Shown here: positions 27,755-36,704 of the stretch, piece by piece
Layout: every line of letters begins with the position of its first letter
Numbering within the stretch: the stretch's first letter is position 1
Source: Pseudomonas sp. stari2
Lineage (GTDB): Bacteria; Pseudomonadota; Gammaproteobacteria; Pseudomonadales; Pseudomonadaceae
DNA: 64,000 bases
Direction: 5' to 3'
Assembly: GCF_040760005.1 (NCBI RefSeq)
Contig: NZ_CP099760.1
Span: forward strand, 3,467,501-3,531,500
Notes under the pieces: model-generated
Told to the model about the DNA's origin: nothing
What the model saw: only the letters and a program-made list of their open reading frames with translations
Database searches by the model: none
Made by a program: the position numbers and the translations under genes

Positions 27755-29421
27755 CCGTCACCGTCCCGCTGTCCGAACGGGCGCTGATCCTCGCGCCCCT
27801 GGGTCGCGACAGCCAAATTGCGCTGATGATCCTAAAAGAGGCCGGTTACGGTGGCCTCATCACCTCCGGCCTGAGGCATCTGTGCGCTGAACTGGAACCC
27901 GGCGCCGGTTTGCTGCTGATCGCTGCTGAAGCCTTGAATGGCCCGGAGCTCGAAGGCCTGCTGCTGTATCTGGAGCAGCAACCGGCATGGTCGGACTTGC
28001 CGATTGTCCTGCTCACCCATCACGGAGGATCCGAACAAGGGCCTTCTTCGCGTCTCAGTGAATTACTGGGCAACGTGACATTCCTTGAGCGCCCTTTCCA
28101 TCCGGCGACCCTGATAAGCCTGGTTTCCACTGCTCTGCGCGGGCGACGACGACAGTACGAAGCCCGCGATCGTCTGATCGATCTGAGCGAAAGCGAACGA
28201 CGCCTGCAATCGACTCTCGAAACCCTTGAGCAACAAGTCGAGGAACGCACGGCGCAGTTACGGCACAACGAAGAGGCCCTGCGTCAGTCGCAGAAAATGG
28301 AAGCGGTCGGCCAACTCACCGGCGGTATCGCCCACGACTTCAACAACATGCTGACCGGGATCATTGGCAGCCTCGAATTGATGCGCCGGCGTCTTGCCCG
28401 TGGTCGGACAGATGATCTCGACAGCCTGATCGATCTGGGCGTGACCTCCGCCAACCGCGCCGCCGGCCTGACTCATCGTCTGTTGGCGTTTTCCCGCCGG
28501 CAGTCACTGGACTCCAAAGCGGTGCAGATGAATGACCTGGTGCGATCGATGGGCGAACTGCTGCAACGCAGCCTCAACGAGAGCATCCAGTTGGACATGC
28601 GCCTGCACGAACAACTGTGGGTGGCCGAGGCGGATCCCAATCAACTGGAAAGCGCCCTGCTCAATCTGGTGATCAACGCACGCGACGCGATGCCCGATGG
28701 CGGCAATCTTGTAGTCGAAACCGGTAATCAGGTGCTGGATCGCGACTTCACTGCGACTTACAGCAATCTGTCGCCGGGCGATTACGTAGTGCTAAGCGTG
28801 ACCGACAATGGCTGCGGCATGCCGCAGAGCGTGATCAACCGCGCATTCGATCCCTTCTTCACCACCAAACCCATCGGCCAGGGCACAGGTCTGGGTCTGT
28901 CGATGATCTATGGTTTCAGCAAGCAATCCGGTGGACATGTTTCGATCGACAGCGAAATCGATCAAGGCACCACGGTGAAACTCTATCTGCCACGTTTCCA
29001 GGGCGAATCCCTGCCCCACACCGTGGTGGACATGGAGCAGGCGCCCGATGCCGTGGAAGGCGAAACCGTATTGATCGTGGAAGACGACCCAGCCGTGCGC
29101 GTGCTGATCAGCGCGGTATTGAGTGAGTTGGGCTATGGCTTTGTCGAAGCCAGTGACGCCGATGGCGCAGTGCCGATCCTGGATTCGGCGCAACGCATTG
29201 ATCTGCTGATCAGTGATGTCGGCCTGCCGGGCATGAATGGCCGGCAACTGGCGGAAATCGGCCGACAATATCGGCCGGAACTGAAAGTCCTGTTCATCAC
29301 CGGTTACGCCGAGCACGCGGCGGTGCGCGGCGGGTTTCTCGACCCGGGCATGCAGATGATCACCAAGCCGTTCACCTTCGATCTGCTGACGGCGAAGGTG
29401 CGGGAGATGATCAAGAGCTGA
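27751..29421 (+). CDS. Hybrid histidine kinase with degenerate N-terminal receiver
   Basis: A 556-residue cytoplasmic hybrid kinase. Residues about 10-130 resemble a receiver fold, but the phospho-acceptor position reads LLLIAAEAL with no Asp, so this is probably a pseudo-receiver for protein contact. A coiled coil (about 140-182) leads to the HisKA domain with His195 in GGIAHDFNNML, an NtrB-like H-box. The HATPase domain follows (NLVINARDAM, DNGCGM, GTGLGLSM). A complete C-terminal receiver (about 437-553) has Asp489 in SDVGLPGMNG. It starts at a GTG overlapping the KaiC-like stop. No membrane segment is present, so the input may come from the KaiC-like partner. Confidence 0.9.
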   Translation: MTVTVPLSERALILAPLGRDSQIALMILKEAGYGGLITSGLRHLCAELEPGAGLLLIAAEALNGPELEGLLLYLEQQPAWSDLPIVLLTHHGGSEQGPSSRLSELLGNVTFLERPFHPATLISLVSTALRGRRRQYEARDRLIDLSESERRLQSTLETLEQQVEERTAQLRHNEEALRQSQKMEAVGQLTGGIAHDFNNMLTGIIGSLELMRRRLARGRTDDLDSLIDLGVTSANRAAGLTHRLLAFSRRQSLDSKAVQMNDLVRSMGELLQRSLNESIQLDMRLHEQLWVAEADPNQLESALLNLVINARDAMPDGGNLVVETGNQVLDRDFTATYSNLSPGDYVVLSVTDNGCGMPQSVINRAFDPFFTTKPIGQGTGLGLSMIYGFSKQSGGHVSIDSEIDQGTTVKLYLPRFQGESLPHTVVDMEQAPDAVEGETVLIVEDDPAVRVLISAVLSELGYGFVEASDADGAVPILDSAQRIDLLISDVGLPGMNGRQLAEIGRQYRPELKVLFITGYAEHAAVRGGFLDPGMQMITKPFTFDLLTAKVREMIKS

Positions 29422-29433
29422 GACGGTTAACGC

Positions 29434-29811
29434 TCAAGCCAGCAGTTCCTGAATCTTCTCCTGCAACACATCCAGATCGAACGGTTTTTCCAGGATCGGC
29501 GCCCGGCGGGTGATGGGGCTGCCGGTCTCGCGGATTTCCTGCGGATAGCCGCTGATGAAGATCACCTTCAGATCCGGACGTAACTTGACGGCGGGTTCGG
29601 CGATCTGCACGCCGGAGATCCCGCCAGGCAGGCGGAAATCAGTAATCAACATGTCCAGATGCGGCTTGCTCGCCAGAATCTCGAACGCCTGCTCACCGTT
29701 TTCGGCCTGCAATACGCGATAGCCCTGGCTTGACAGATAGTCTGTCAGGACCATCAGGATCACCGGTTCGTCCTCGACGACGAGTACTACATCTTGTGCA
29801 TCTACACTCAT
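29434..29811 (-). CDS. Stand-alone receiver protein
   Basis: A 125-residue single-domain response regulator. The acidic pair is VEDE (12-15), the phospho-acceptor is Asp58 in LITDFRLPGG, and the switch Lys is in LEKPF near residue 107. There is no output domain, so it should act as a phosphate shuttle or by binding a partner. I chose the ATG at 29811, with AAAGG upstream. It is convergent with the hybrid kinase (12-base gap) and lies just downstream of the REC-kinase gene in the same direction, which would supply its phosphate. Confidence 0.88.
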   Translation of the reverse strand: MSVDAQDVVLVVEDEPVILMVLTDYLSSQGYRVLQAENGEQAFEILASKPHLDMLITDFRLPGGISGVQIAEPAVKLRPDLKVIFISGYPQEIRETGSPITRRAPILEKPFDLDVLQEKIQELLA

Positions 29812-29855
29812 GGGAAGCCTTTGTTCGTTCAATAGCTGCTGATACGACCGTGTGG

Positions 29856-31070
29856 TCACTCAGAGGTTGCGTTTGTTTTGCCGTTTTCCTGGAGCGGCAG
29901 ACAAACGCGAAACAGGGCGCCCTCGTTGATCTTGCTTTCGACGACGATGGAGCCGCCATGGGCGGCGACGATCTGTTCGGAAATGAACAGACCCAGCCCG
30001 AGGCCGGCCACCACCGTCTTGGCAGAGACCCGTTCGAACTGTTGAAAAATGCGCTTCTGGTTCTCCTCGCTGATGCCGATGCCCTGATCCTGAACTTCGA
30101 CCCGGGCTTCATTGCCTTCGCGATAGACCCGTACCTGGATCGGACTTTTACCGCCATAACGCAACGCGTTGGTCAGCAGGTTCGACACCACCTGTTCGAT
30201 ACGGAATTCGTCCCACTCCCCTTCCACCGGCTCGGCAGCCGTGAAGCTGACTTCAGTCTCGGCGGCTTCGATCTGCTGGGCGAAATTCTCCAGCAGAGTG
30301 CCCACCAGTTGCACGAGATCGAAGCGACTCGGCCGGATCGACAGCTTGCCCGTGCGGATTCGCGACACGTCGAGCATGTCCTCGATCAGGCGGATCAGGC
30401 TTTTGATCTGGCGCTCGTCGCGGTCGACCATCGCGTGCATCTTGTCGAGGGTAAACGCGGCGGCGTTGTCCCGGGCCAGGTGCATCTTGCGCAACTGGGT
30501 TTCGAGGATAAGGCCGTTGAGCGGCGTGCGCACTTCGTGGGCGACGATGGACATGAAATCGTCACGCATGCGCACCGCTTGCTCCAGCTCGCCTTGCGTG
30601 CTCTGCAACTGTTGAAGCAGCGCTTCCTGCTCGCGGCGACTCTGCTCGAGCGCCTCGACCTGTTGCTTCATCGCCTTGCTCTGGCGGTACAGGTCGACGA
30701 AGACGTTGACCTTGCTCTTCACCGCGTGGATATCCAGCGGCTTGTGCAGGAAGTCCACCGCGCCGCTTTCGTAGCCCTTGAACGCGTAATTGAGTTCACG
30801 GCCGGCGGCGCTGACGAAGATGATCGGGATGTTCTTGGTCTTCTCGGTGCCACGCATCAATTCCGCCAGTTCGAAGCCATTCATGCCTGGCATCTGCACA
30901 TCGAGAATGGCCATGGCGAATTCGTGTTGCAGCAGCAGAGACAGCGCTTCGTCCGCCGACAGCGCTTTGTAGACGGTGCGGTCTTCGCGTTTGATCAGCG
31001 CTTCGAGAGCCAGCAGGTTCTCGGGCAGATCGTCGACGATCAGCAGTTTTGCCTGGATATTACTCAGCAT
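29856..31070 (-). CDS. REC-histidine kinase (receiver-HisKA-HATPase)
   Basis: A 404-residue soluble kinase with an N-terminal receiver (about 7-125, Asp57 in AILDVQMPGMNG). A coiled coil (about 130-170) is followed by HisKA with His178 in IVAHEVRTPLNG. A HATPase domain with NLLTNALRYGG, DQGIGI and GLGLGLFIS completes it. An N-terminal receiver placed before the kinase core means that another kinase can gate it, probably the large CHASE3 hybrid. The start overlaps the end of the CheB gene by seven bases, so it belongs to the cheR-cheB operon behind the large hybrid kinase. Confidence 0.9.
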   Translation of the reverse strand: MLSNIQAKLLIVDDLPENLLALEALIKREDRTVYKALSADEALSLLLQHEFAMAILDVQMPGMNGFELAELMRGTEKTKNIPIIFVSAAGRELNYAFKGYESGAVDFLHKPLDIHAVKSKVNVFVDLYRQSKAMKQQVEALEQSRREQEALLQQLQSTQGELEQAVRMRDDFMSIVAHEVRTPLNGLILETQLRKMHLARDNAAAFTLDKMHAMVDRDERQIKSLIRLIEDMLDVSRIRTGKLSIRPSRFDLVQLVGTLLENFAQQIEAAETEVSFTAAEPVEGEWDEFRIEQVVSNLLTNALRYGGKSPIQVRVYREGNEARVEVQDQGIGISEENQKRIFQQFERVSAKTVVAGLGLGLFISEQIVAAHGGSIVVESKINEGALFRVCLPLQENGKTNATSE

Positions 31071-31657
31071 GCGATTCGTTCCAGCTCGACAAGCAGACGG
31101 CCGATGTCGTGGATGGGAAGTATGTAATCCGGTTGATGTGTCTTCAGCGCCGCGCGAGGCATGGTCGCGACCTGCGCTTCGTCCGGATCCTGCACGATAG
31201 TCAGCCCGCCCTGACGTTTGACCTGCGCCAGGCCCCGCGCACCATCATGGTTGGCACCGGTCAACAGTACCGCGGCCAGCGCCGGCCCGTAGGCATCGGC
31301 GGCGGACTCGAACAGAAAGTCGATCGAAGGTCGCGAATGATGCAAACGGTCTTCAAGGCTCAGCGACAGGCTGAGATCCTGCTCCACCGAAAGGTGATAA
31401 CCCGGCGTCGCGAAGTACACGGTGCCGGGCGAGATGTCCTGTTTGTCGATGGCTTCTTTCACCGGCAGCGCCAATCGGCGGGCGAACACATCGGCGAGCT
31501 GGCTGCGACGCTCTTCCGGCAGATGCAGGACGATGATGATCGGCAGCCCGAACCCCGCCTGCAGCGAACCGAGTAGCGTCAGCAAGGCCTCGACGCCACC
31601 GGCGGAAGCTCCGACGACAATCGCCTCGACCCGAGGCAAATCCGCTGCACTTTTCAT
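31064..31657 (-). CDS. CheB-type methylesterase, stand-alone domain
   Basis: A 197-residue protein-glutamate methylesterase domain without the usual receiver. The catalytic triad is clear: Ser18 in VGASAGGVEAL, His45 in IVLHLPEE and Asp138 in GANHDGARG. Receiver-less CheB proteins beside hybrid kinases and CheR act in alternative signalling rather than flagellar chemotaxis, and no chemoreceptor gene is present here. The ATG at 31657 overlaps the CheR stop by four bases, and its own end overlaps the REC-kinase start. Confidence 0.9.
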   Translation of the reverse strand: MKSAADLPRVEAIVVGASAGGVEALLTLLGSLQAGFGLPIIIVLHLPEERRSQLADVFARRLALPVKEAIDKQDISPGTVYFATPGYHLSVEQDLSLSLSLEDRLHHSRPSIDFLFESAADAYGPALAAVLLTGANHDGARGLAQVKRQGGLTIVQDPDEAQVATMPRAALKTHQPDYILPIHDIGRLLVELERIAC

Positions 31658-32487
31658 GATTTGCGGTAGATCCGTTCTTGTTTCACCAGCGGCTCGAACT
31701 GGTTGGAGTAGCCGGAAAAATCCAAAGTTTCCTTGCTGCCCAATACCAGGAAGCCTCGGTGGCACAACGATTCATGGAACAACCCGAATGCTCGATCCTG
31801 AAGTTTTTTGTTGAAGTAAATCAACACGTTACGACATGAAATTAATTGAGTTTCGGAGAATACACTATCGGTCGCCAGGCTGTGATCGGCGAAGGTCACG
31901 TTTTCGCACAGGCTCTTGTCGAAAATCGCGTAACCATACGCAGCAGTGTAGTAGTCGGCAAACGAGCGCTGGCCGCCGGCCTGCTGATAGTTGGCGGTGT
32001 AAGCGCGCACGTTTTCCATCGAAAAGATCCCCTGCTTGGCCTTTTCCAGCGAGTGCGGGTTGATGTCGGTGGCGTAGATGATCGTGCGGTCGAGCAGACC
32101 TTCTTCGCGCAGCAGGATCGCCATCGAATAGACCTCTTCGCCGGTGCTGCAACCGGCGATCCAGATCTTGATCGACGGATAGGTCTTGAGCAGCGGCACC
32201 ACTTCCTGGCGGATCGCCAGGAAGTGCGACGGATCGCGAAACATCTCGCTGACCGGAATCGTCAGCAATTGCAGCAACTGCATGAACGCTGTCGGGTCGT
32301 GCAGGACCTTCTCCTGCAACGCCGAGATGGTTGCGCATTCGAACTGGCTCAACGCATGTTGCACCCGGCGCTTGATCGAAGCGCCGGAATAATCACGAAA
32401 GTCGTAGCTGTACTTGAGGTAGATCGCCTCGATCAGCAGCCGCAGTTCGATTTCACTGTTTCGTTCAACGGAATTACTACGTTCCAC
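31654..32487 (-). CDS. CheR-type methyltransferase
   Basis: A 277-residue SAM-dependent glutamate methyltransferase. An N-terminal helical CheR domain (about 10-75) is followed by the SAM fold: AGCSTGEEVYSMA (111-123), ATDINPHSLEKA (139-150) and CRNVLIYF near 220. The start is taken as the GTG at 32487, which shares one base with the TAG stop of the hybrid kinase; a longer GTG start at 32514 lies inside the upstream gene. With CheB it could reversibly methylate a partner such as the coiled-coil region of a kinase. This is inference; no MCP lies nearby. Confidence 0.88.
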   Translation of the reverse strand: MERSNSVERNSEIELRLLIEAIYLKYSYDFRDYSGASIKRRVQHALSQFECATISALQEKVLHDPTAFMQLLQLLTIPVSEMFRDPSHFLAIRQEVVPLLKTYPSIKIWIAGCSTGEEVYSMAILLREEGLLDRTIIYATDINPHSLEKAKQGIFSMENVRAYTANYQQAGGQRSFADYYTAAYGYAIFDKSLCENVTFADHSLATDSVFSETQLISCRNVLIYFNKKLQDRAFGLFHESLCHRGFLVLGSKETLDFSGYSNQFEPLVKQERIYRKS

Positions 32488-35400
32488 TAAATGCGTTCCA
32501 TCTTCGGCAACCACACGCGAATCAGCGAGAACAGGCGATCCAGATCGATGGGCTTGGCCAGGTAATCATTGGCGCCCGCCTGCAGGCAGCGCTCCTGATC
32601 GTCCTTCATGGCCTTGGCCGTCACCGCGATGATCGGCAGCTTGCGCCAGCGCGGATCCTTGCGGATTTCCATGGTGGCTTCAAAACCGTCCATTTCCGGC
32701 ATCATCACGTCCATCAGCACCAGGTCGATGTCCTCGACTTCATTCAGTTTTTCAATCGCTTCGCGACCGTTACGGCCGATCACCACGACTGCACCCTTGG
32801 TTTCCAGCGCACTGGTCAGGGCGAAGATGTTACGTACATCGTCGTCCACCAGCAGCACTTTACGACCTTCGAAGACCTTGTCGCGGCTGCGGGCGGTCTT
32901 GAGCATCTTCTGCCGTTCATGGGACAACTGCGATTCGACTTTGTGCAGAAAGAGTGTGACCTCGTCCAGCAGGCGTTCCGGCGAGCGCGCGCCCTTGATG
33001 ATGATCGAGCGCGAATACTTGCGCAGATCAGCCTCTTCGTCGCGGGTCAGGTTGCGTCCGGTGTAGACGATGACCGGCGGGAACGAGCAGATGTCCTCGG
33101 TGGACATGCGTTTGAGCAGATCGTTGCCGAGCATGTCCGGCAGCTTCAGGTCGATGACCATGCAATCGAAGATCGTCGTGCGCAGCAGCTCCAGCGCGTC
33201 CTGCGCCAGGCCGACGGCGGTGATTTCAATGTCGTCGTCGCCGATCAGGCGGGCAATGCTTTCCCGTTGCAGATCATCATCCTCGACCAGCAGCACGCGT
33301 TTGACCTTCTGGGTCAGCTTGGCTTCAAGGCGCGCGAACACGTCCTTGAGTTCTTCGCGGGTGGTCGGTTTGACGGCGTAACCGATAGCGCCCATGTGCA
33401 TCGCGGCTTCGACGCGGTCTTCCACGGAAATCACGTGTACCGGGATGTGCCGGGTTTCGGCGTGTTCTTTCAGACGCTGCAGAACGGTCAGGCCCGAATG
33501 ATCCGGCAGGCGCATGTCCAGCAGGATCGCGTCCGGAACAAACTCTTTCGCCAAGTCATAGCCTTCATCGGCACCGTGGGCGACCAGGCACTGATAACCC
33601 AGTTCGTGGGCCAGGTCGTAGAGGATGTGGGCGAAATTCGGCTCGTCTTCCACCACCAGGATGCAGCGGGTGTCGAACGGAGCCTTGTTACGGTCGTCGT
33701 TGAAACGCGGGATATCGACGGTGGCCAGCGGCGAAACCGCGACGGTAGGTGTAATAACCGGTGCGGATGCTGGCGGACTGAAGGTCAGCGGTGCGACCGG
33801 CGCATCGCCCGGTTCGCGGTATTGCTGCGGTAACACCAGCGTAAAGGCACTGCCCTGCCCCGGCGCGCTGCTGACGCTGATCGAGCCGCCCAGCAAGGTC
33901 GCCAGGTCCCGGGAGATCGACAGGCCCAACCCGGTGCCGCCGTATTTACGGTTGGTAGTGCCGTCGGCCTGACGGAAGGCTTCGAAAATGCTTTCCTGCT
34001 GGTCCTGCGCAATCCCGATCCCGGAATCACGGACGATGAAGGCGATGCGTTCGTCCGGCTGGCCGGCGATGGTCAGGCTGACCGTACCGTGCTCGGTGAA
34101 CTTCACAGCGTTGGACAGCAGATTTTTGATCACCTGCTCCAGGCGCTGGCGGTCGGTGAACAGCGTGCTCGGTGCGTCTGGTTGCAACTCGACGCTGAAC
34201 GCCAGTTTCTTGTCCGCCGCCAGTGGTTCGAATACACCGCGCAGCCCCTCGGCCAGGCGCGAGACGCTGGTATTTTCCGGAACCACTTCGAGTTTGCCGG
34301 CCTCAACCTTGGAAATGTCGAGAATATCGTTGATCAGGTTGAGAAGATCGTTGCCGGCGGAGTAGATCGACTCGGCAAATTTCACCTGCTCGGCGCTGAG
34401 GTTATCCTGCGGGTTTTCCGCCAGCAGCTTGGCCAGGATCAGCGAACTGTTCAGCGGTGTGCGCAGTTCGTGGGACATGTTGGCGAGGAACTCGGATTTG
34501 TATTTGCTCGAACGCTGCAACTCTTCGGCGCGCTCTTCGAGTTGCACCTGGGCCTGATTGAGCTCGGTGTTCTTCTTATCCATGGCGTCGCGTTGTTCGG
34601 CCAGGGTCTGGGCCTGTTCGGCCAGTTGCTCGTTGGTCTGCTCCAGCTCCACTTGCTGGGTTTCCAGGTGCGCCTGGGACTCCTTGAGAATCCGCGACTG
34701 CTCTTCCAGTTCTTCGTTGGCGGTTTTCAGTTCTTCCTGTTGTACCTGCAACTCTTCGTTTAGCTGCTGGGTTTCGGCCAGGACTTCCTGCAGACGCTGG
34801 CGATAACGCGCCGCCTCGATGGACGTGCCGATGTTGCCGGCAATCAATTCGAGCAGCGCCACGTCGCGCTCGGTCAGCGGACGCAGGAAGCCCAGTTCGA
34901 TCACACCATTGACCCGGTCGTCATCGCTGGTCGGCACTACCAGCACGCTGTGCGGCAGGCCTTCGCCCAACCCGGAGCTGACCTTGAAATAATCCGATGG
35001 CACCGGGTCCAGGCGAATCAGCCGCGCCTGCTGTGCGACCTGCCCGACAATGCCTTCACCGCTGTAGATCGATTGTCCCTGTTCTTCCTGCTCGCGGGAG
35101 AAGCCATAACTTGCCACGCGCTTCAGGCCGCCATGCTCTTCACGCACATAGAGCGCGGCCACGGCGGTGCCGAGGTATTGGGCACAGAATTGCAGAATGT
35201 TGCGACCCAGCAGGTTGAGCGTCAGTTGCCCCAGCACCTGCTCGGCCAGTTCGGACTGGCCATTGCGCAACCAGGCTTGTTCCTCCAGACGATCGGCACT
35301 GGCCTGTTGTGCAGCGAGGTTGGCGCTGTAACTGTCCGAAAGACTGACCAGATCGCGACGGCCGACGTAGGCCAGTAAACCGCTGATCCCGGCGATGAAC

Positions 35401-35978
35401 AGTAAATACAGGCTGATGCTCCAGATCGTGGTGCGGCGCACGTCTTCATTGCGGGCGGTGCGCAGCGTCTGCTCGGTATCGATCACGTCTTCGAACTGCT
35501 TGCGAATCTCGTCGGTCAGGCGCTTGCCGCGCCCGGCCTTGACCGCAGCCTTATAGTCGCCACTGGCGCGCTGCAGGTCGATCATCGATTGAGCGTAGGT
35601 CGTCCACTCGGTTTGCAAGGCTTGCAAGCGACGCAGGCGGTCGGTCTGCACCGGGTTGTCGGCGGTCAGTTCAAGCAAGGTGTCGAGCGCCACGTTGATA
35701 CGCGGCTTCGCCGTTTCATACGGATCAAGGAAGTGCTCGTCGCCACTGAGCAGGAAACCGCGCATGCCGGTTTCCAGGTCGACGGTGAGTTTCACCGCCT
35801 CGTTGGCGTTATTGATCACCCGGTCGGTGTGTTCCACCCACTGGATCACTGACAACAGATAGGTGATCAGGGAAATGAAGAACACCGCGCTGATCGCACC
35901 CACACCCAAAGGCAGGCTGACGTTACGACTCAGTAGTTTGCGAAACCGTTGTTCATCAACCGAAGACGGAGAGGACAT
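32487..35978 (-). CDS. Large hybrid histidine kinase: CHASE3-GAF-coiled coil-HisKA-HATPase-three receivers
   Basis: A 1163-residue membrane kinase. The first transmembrane helix (about 22-45) and second (about 184-205) bracket a helical CHASE3 sensor domain. A GAF domain follows (about 245-390), then a long Glu/Gln-rich coiled coil (about 395-495). HisKA has His503 in MSHELRTPLN; HATPase boxes are NLLSNAVKF, DSGIGI and GGTGLGLS. Three receivers follow, with Asp821 (LDMRLPD), Asp943 (IDLKLPD) and Asp1090 (LMDVMMPEMDG). A Pro/Ala linker lies at about 722-765. The ATG at 35978 has AAGG upstream. It heads a tightly overlapping operon with cheR, cheB, the REC-kinase and the receiver. The three receivers imply phosphorelay branching. 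Confidence 0.93.
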   Translation of the reverse strand: MSSPSSVDEQRFRKLLSRNVSLPLGVGAISAVFFISLITYLLSVIQWVEHTDRVINNANEAVKLTVDLETGMRGFLLSGDEHFLDPYETAKPRINVALDTLLELTADNPVQTDRLRRLQALQTEWTTYAQSMIDLQRASGDYKAAVKAGRGKRLTDEIRKQFEDVIDTEQTLRTARNEDVRRTTIWSISLYLLFIAGISGLLAYVGRRDLVSLSDSYSANLAAQQASADRLEEQAWLRNGQSELAEQVLGQLTLNLLGRNILQFCAQYLGTAVAALYVREEHGGLKRVASYGFSREQEEQGQSIYSGEGIVGQVAQQARLIRLDPVPSDYFKVSSGLGEGLPHSVLVVPTSDDDRVNGVIELGFLRPLTERDVALLELIAGNIGTSIEAARYRQRLQEVLAETQQLNEELQVQQEELKTANEELEEQSRILKESQAHLETQQVELEQTNEQLAEQAQTLAEQRDAMDKKNTELNQAQVQLEERAEELQRSSKYKSEFLANMSHELRTPLNSSLILAKLLAENPQDNLSAEQVKFAESIYSAGNDLLNLINDILDISKVEAGKLEVVPENTSVSRLAEGLRGVFEPLAADKKLAFSVELQPDAPSTLFTDRQRLEQVIKNLLSNAVKFTEHGTVSLTIAGQPDERIAFIVRDSGIGIAQDQQESIFEAFRQADGTTNRKYGGTGLGLSISRDLATLLGGSISVSSAPGQGSAFTLVLPQQYREPGDAPVAPLTFSPPASAPVITPTVAVSPLATVDIPRFNDDRNKAPFDTRCILVVEDEPNFAHILYDLAHELGYQCLVAHGADEGYDLAKEFVPDAILLDMRLPDHSGLTVLQRLKEHAETRHIPVHVISVEDRVEAAMHMGAIGYAVKPTTREELKDVFARLEAKLTQKVKRVLLVEDDDLQRESIARLIGDDDIEITAVGLAQDALELLRTTIFDCMVIDLKLPDMLGNDLLKRMSTEDICSFPPVIVYTGRNLTRDEEADLRKYSRSIIIKGARSPERLLDEVTLFLHKVESQLSHERQKMLKTARSRDKVFEGRKVLLVDDDVRNIFALTSALETKGAVVVIGRNGREAIEKLNEVEDIDLVLMDVMMPEMDGFEATMEIRKDPRWRKLPIIAVTAKAMKDDQERCLQAGANDYLAKPIDLDRLFSLIRVWLPKMERI

Positions 35979-36049
35979 GTGGCAGCCTTGTCGAACTGTT
36001 GAAAACCAGGGAGTTTGCCCCAAAACGGCGGCATGGATCCATTTTTCTC

Positions 36050-36065
36050 ACAGTGTTAGCACTGT
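36050..36065. promoter_or_regulatory. Dyad in the divergent intergenic region
   Basis: ACAGTG-TTAG-CACTGT is a perfect 6-bp inverted repeat between the divergent large hybrid kinase (start 35978) and the receiver gene (start 36242). It could be an operator. Otherwise the roughly 260 bases here hold only promoters. Confidence 0.35.
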
Positions 36066-36241
36066 TTTCCCACATTTGCCTACGCCGAATCGCAGGCCTA
36101 CGGTTATCCTTGCGCGCCCGTTTGCGCCTATTCTTTTTTGTATCCATTCGGGAACTTGTGGCTATGCGCCACTTACTCATGCAAGAGCCCGGCATTTTTG
36201 ATCGACCGGCGCCCCATCCCCCATTCTTGAGAGCCGCCACT

Positions 36242-36607
36242 ATGTCCACCACCGCGTCCACCATCCTTGTAGTAGAAGACGACACCATCGTGCGCATGCT
36301 GATCGTCGACGTACTGGAGGAACTGGACTTCAAGGTGCTGGAAGCGGACGGCAGCGAACAGGCCCTGGCAATCATCAAGGACGCGAATCAGCACATCGAT
36401 CTGATGATGACCGATGTCGGGCTGCCGATCATGGATGGCCGTCAATTGGCCACCGAGGCCCGCAATATCCGCCCTTCACTGCCGATTCTGTTTGCCAGCG
36501 GTTATGCCGAGACCATTGAAGTGCCGGCGGATATGCATGTGATCGGCAAACCTTTCTCGATCGATCAACTGCGCGACAAGGTGAAAAGCGTTCTAGGTCA
36601 AAACTGA
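36242..36607 (+). CDS. Stand-alone receiver protein
   Basis: A 121-residue single-domain response regulator with the acidic pair VEDD (11-14), phospho-acceptor Asp58 in MMTDVGLPIMDG and the switch Lys in VIGKPFSID. It resembles the C-terminal receiver of the hybrid kinase at 27751-29421 more than typical CheY, with the same DVGLP motif. I chose the ATG at 36242; an in-frame upstream ATG at 36164 would add 26 residues without fold support. It is transcribed away from the large hybrid kinase and ends in a terminator. Confidence 0.85.
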   Translation: MSTTASTILVVEDDTIVRMLIVDVLEELDFKVLEADGSEQALAIIKDANQHIDLMMTDVGLPIMDGRQLATEARNIRPSLPILFASGYAETIEVPADMHVIGKPFSIDQLRDKVKSVLGQN

Positions 36608-36625
36608 CACAAACGGCCTTTCCAA

Positions 36626-36669
36626 CGCGGATTCAACCTCAGGATATGTTCTAATCCGCGCGCTTTTTT
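36626..36669 (+). terminator. Terminator after the receiver gene
   Basis: CGCGGATT (36626-36633) pairs with AATCCGCG (36653-36660) around a 19-base loop, followed by CGC and six T. Confidence 0.75.
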
Positions 36670-36704
36670 CTTCTTCCCTCTCGTTCTTCAGGAAACACTT
36701 TTTC

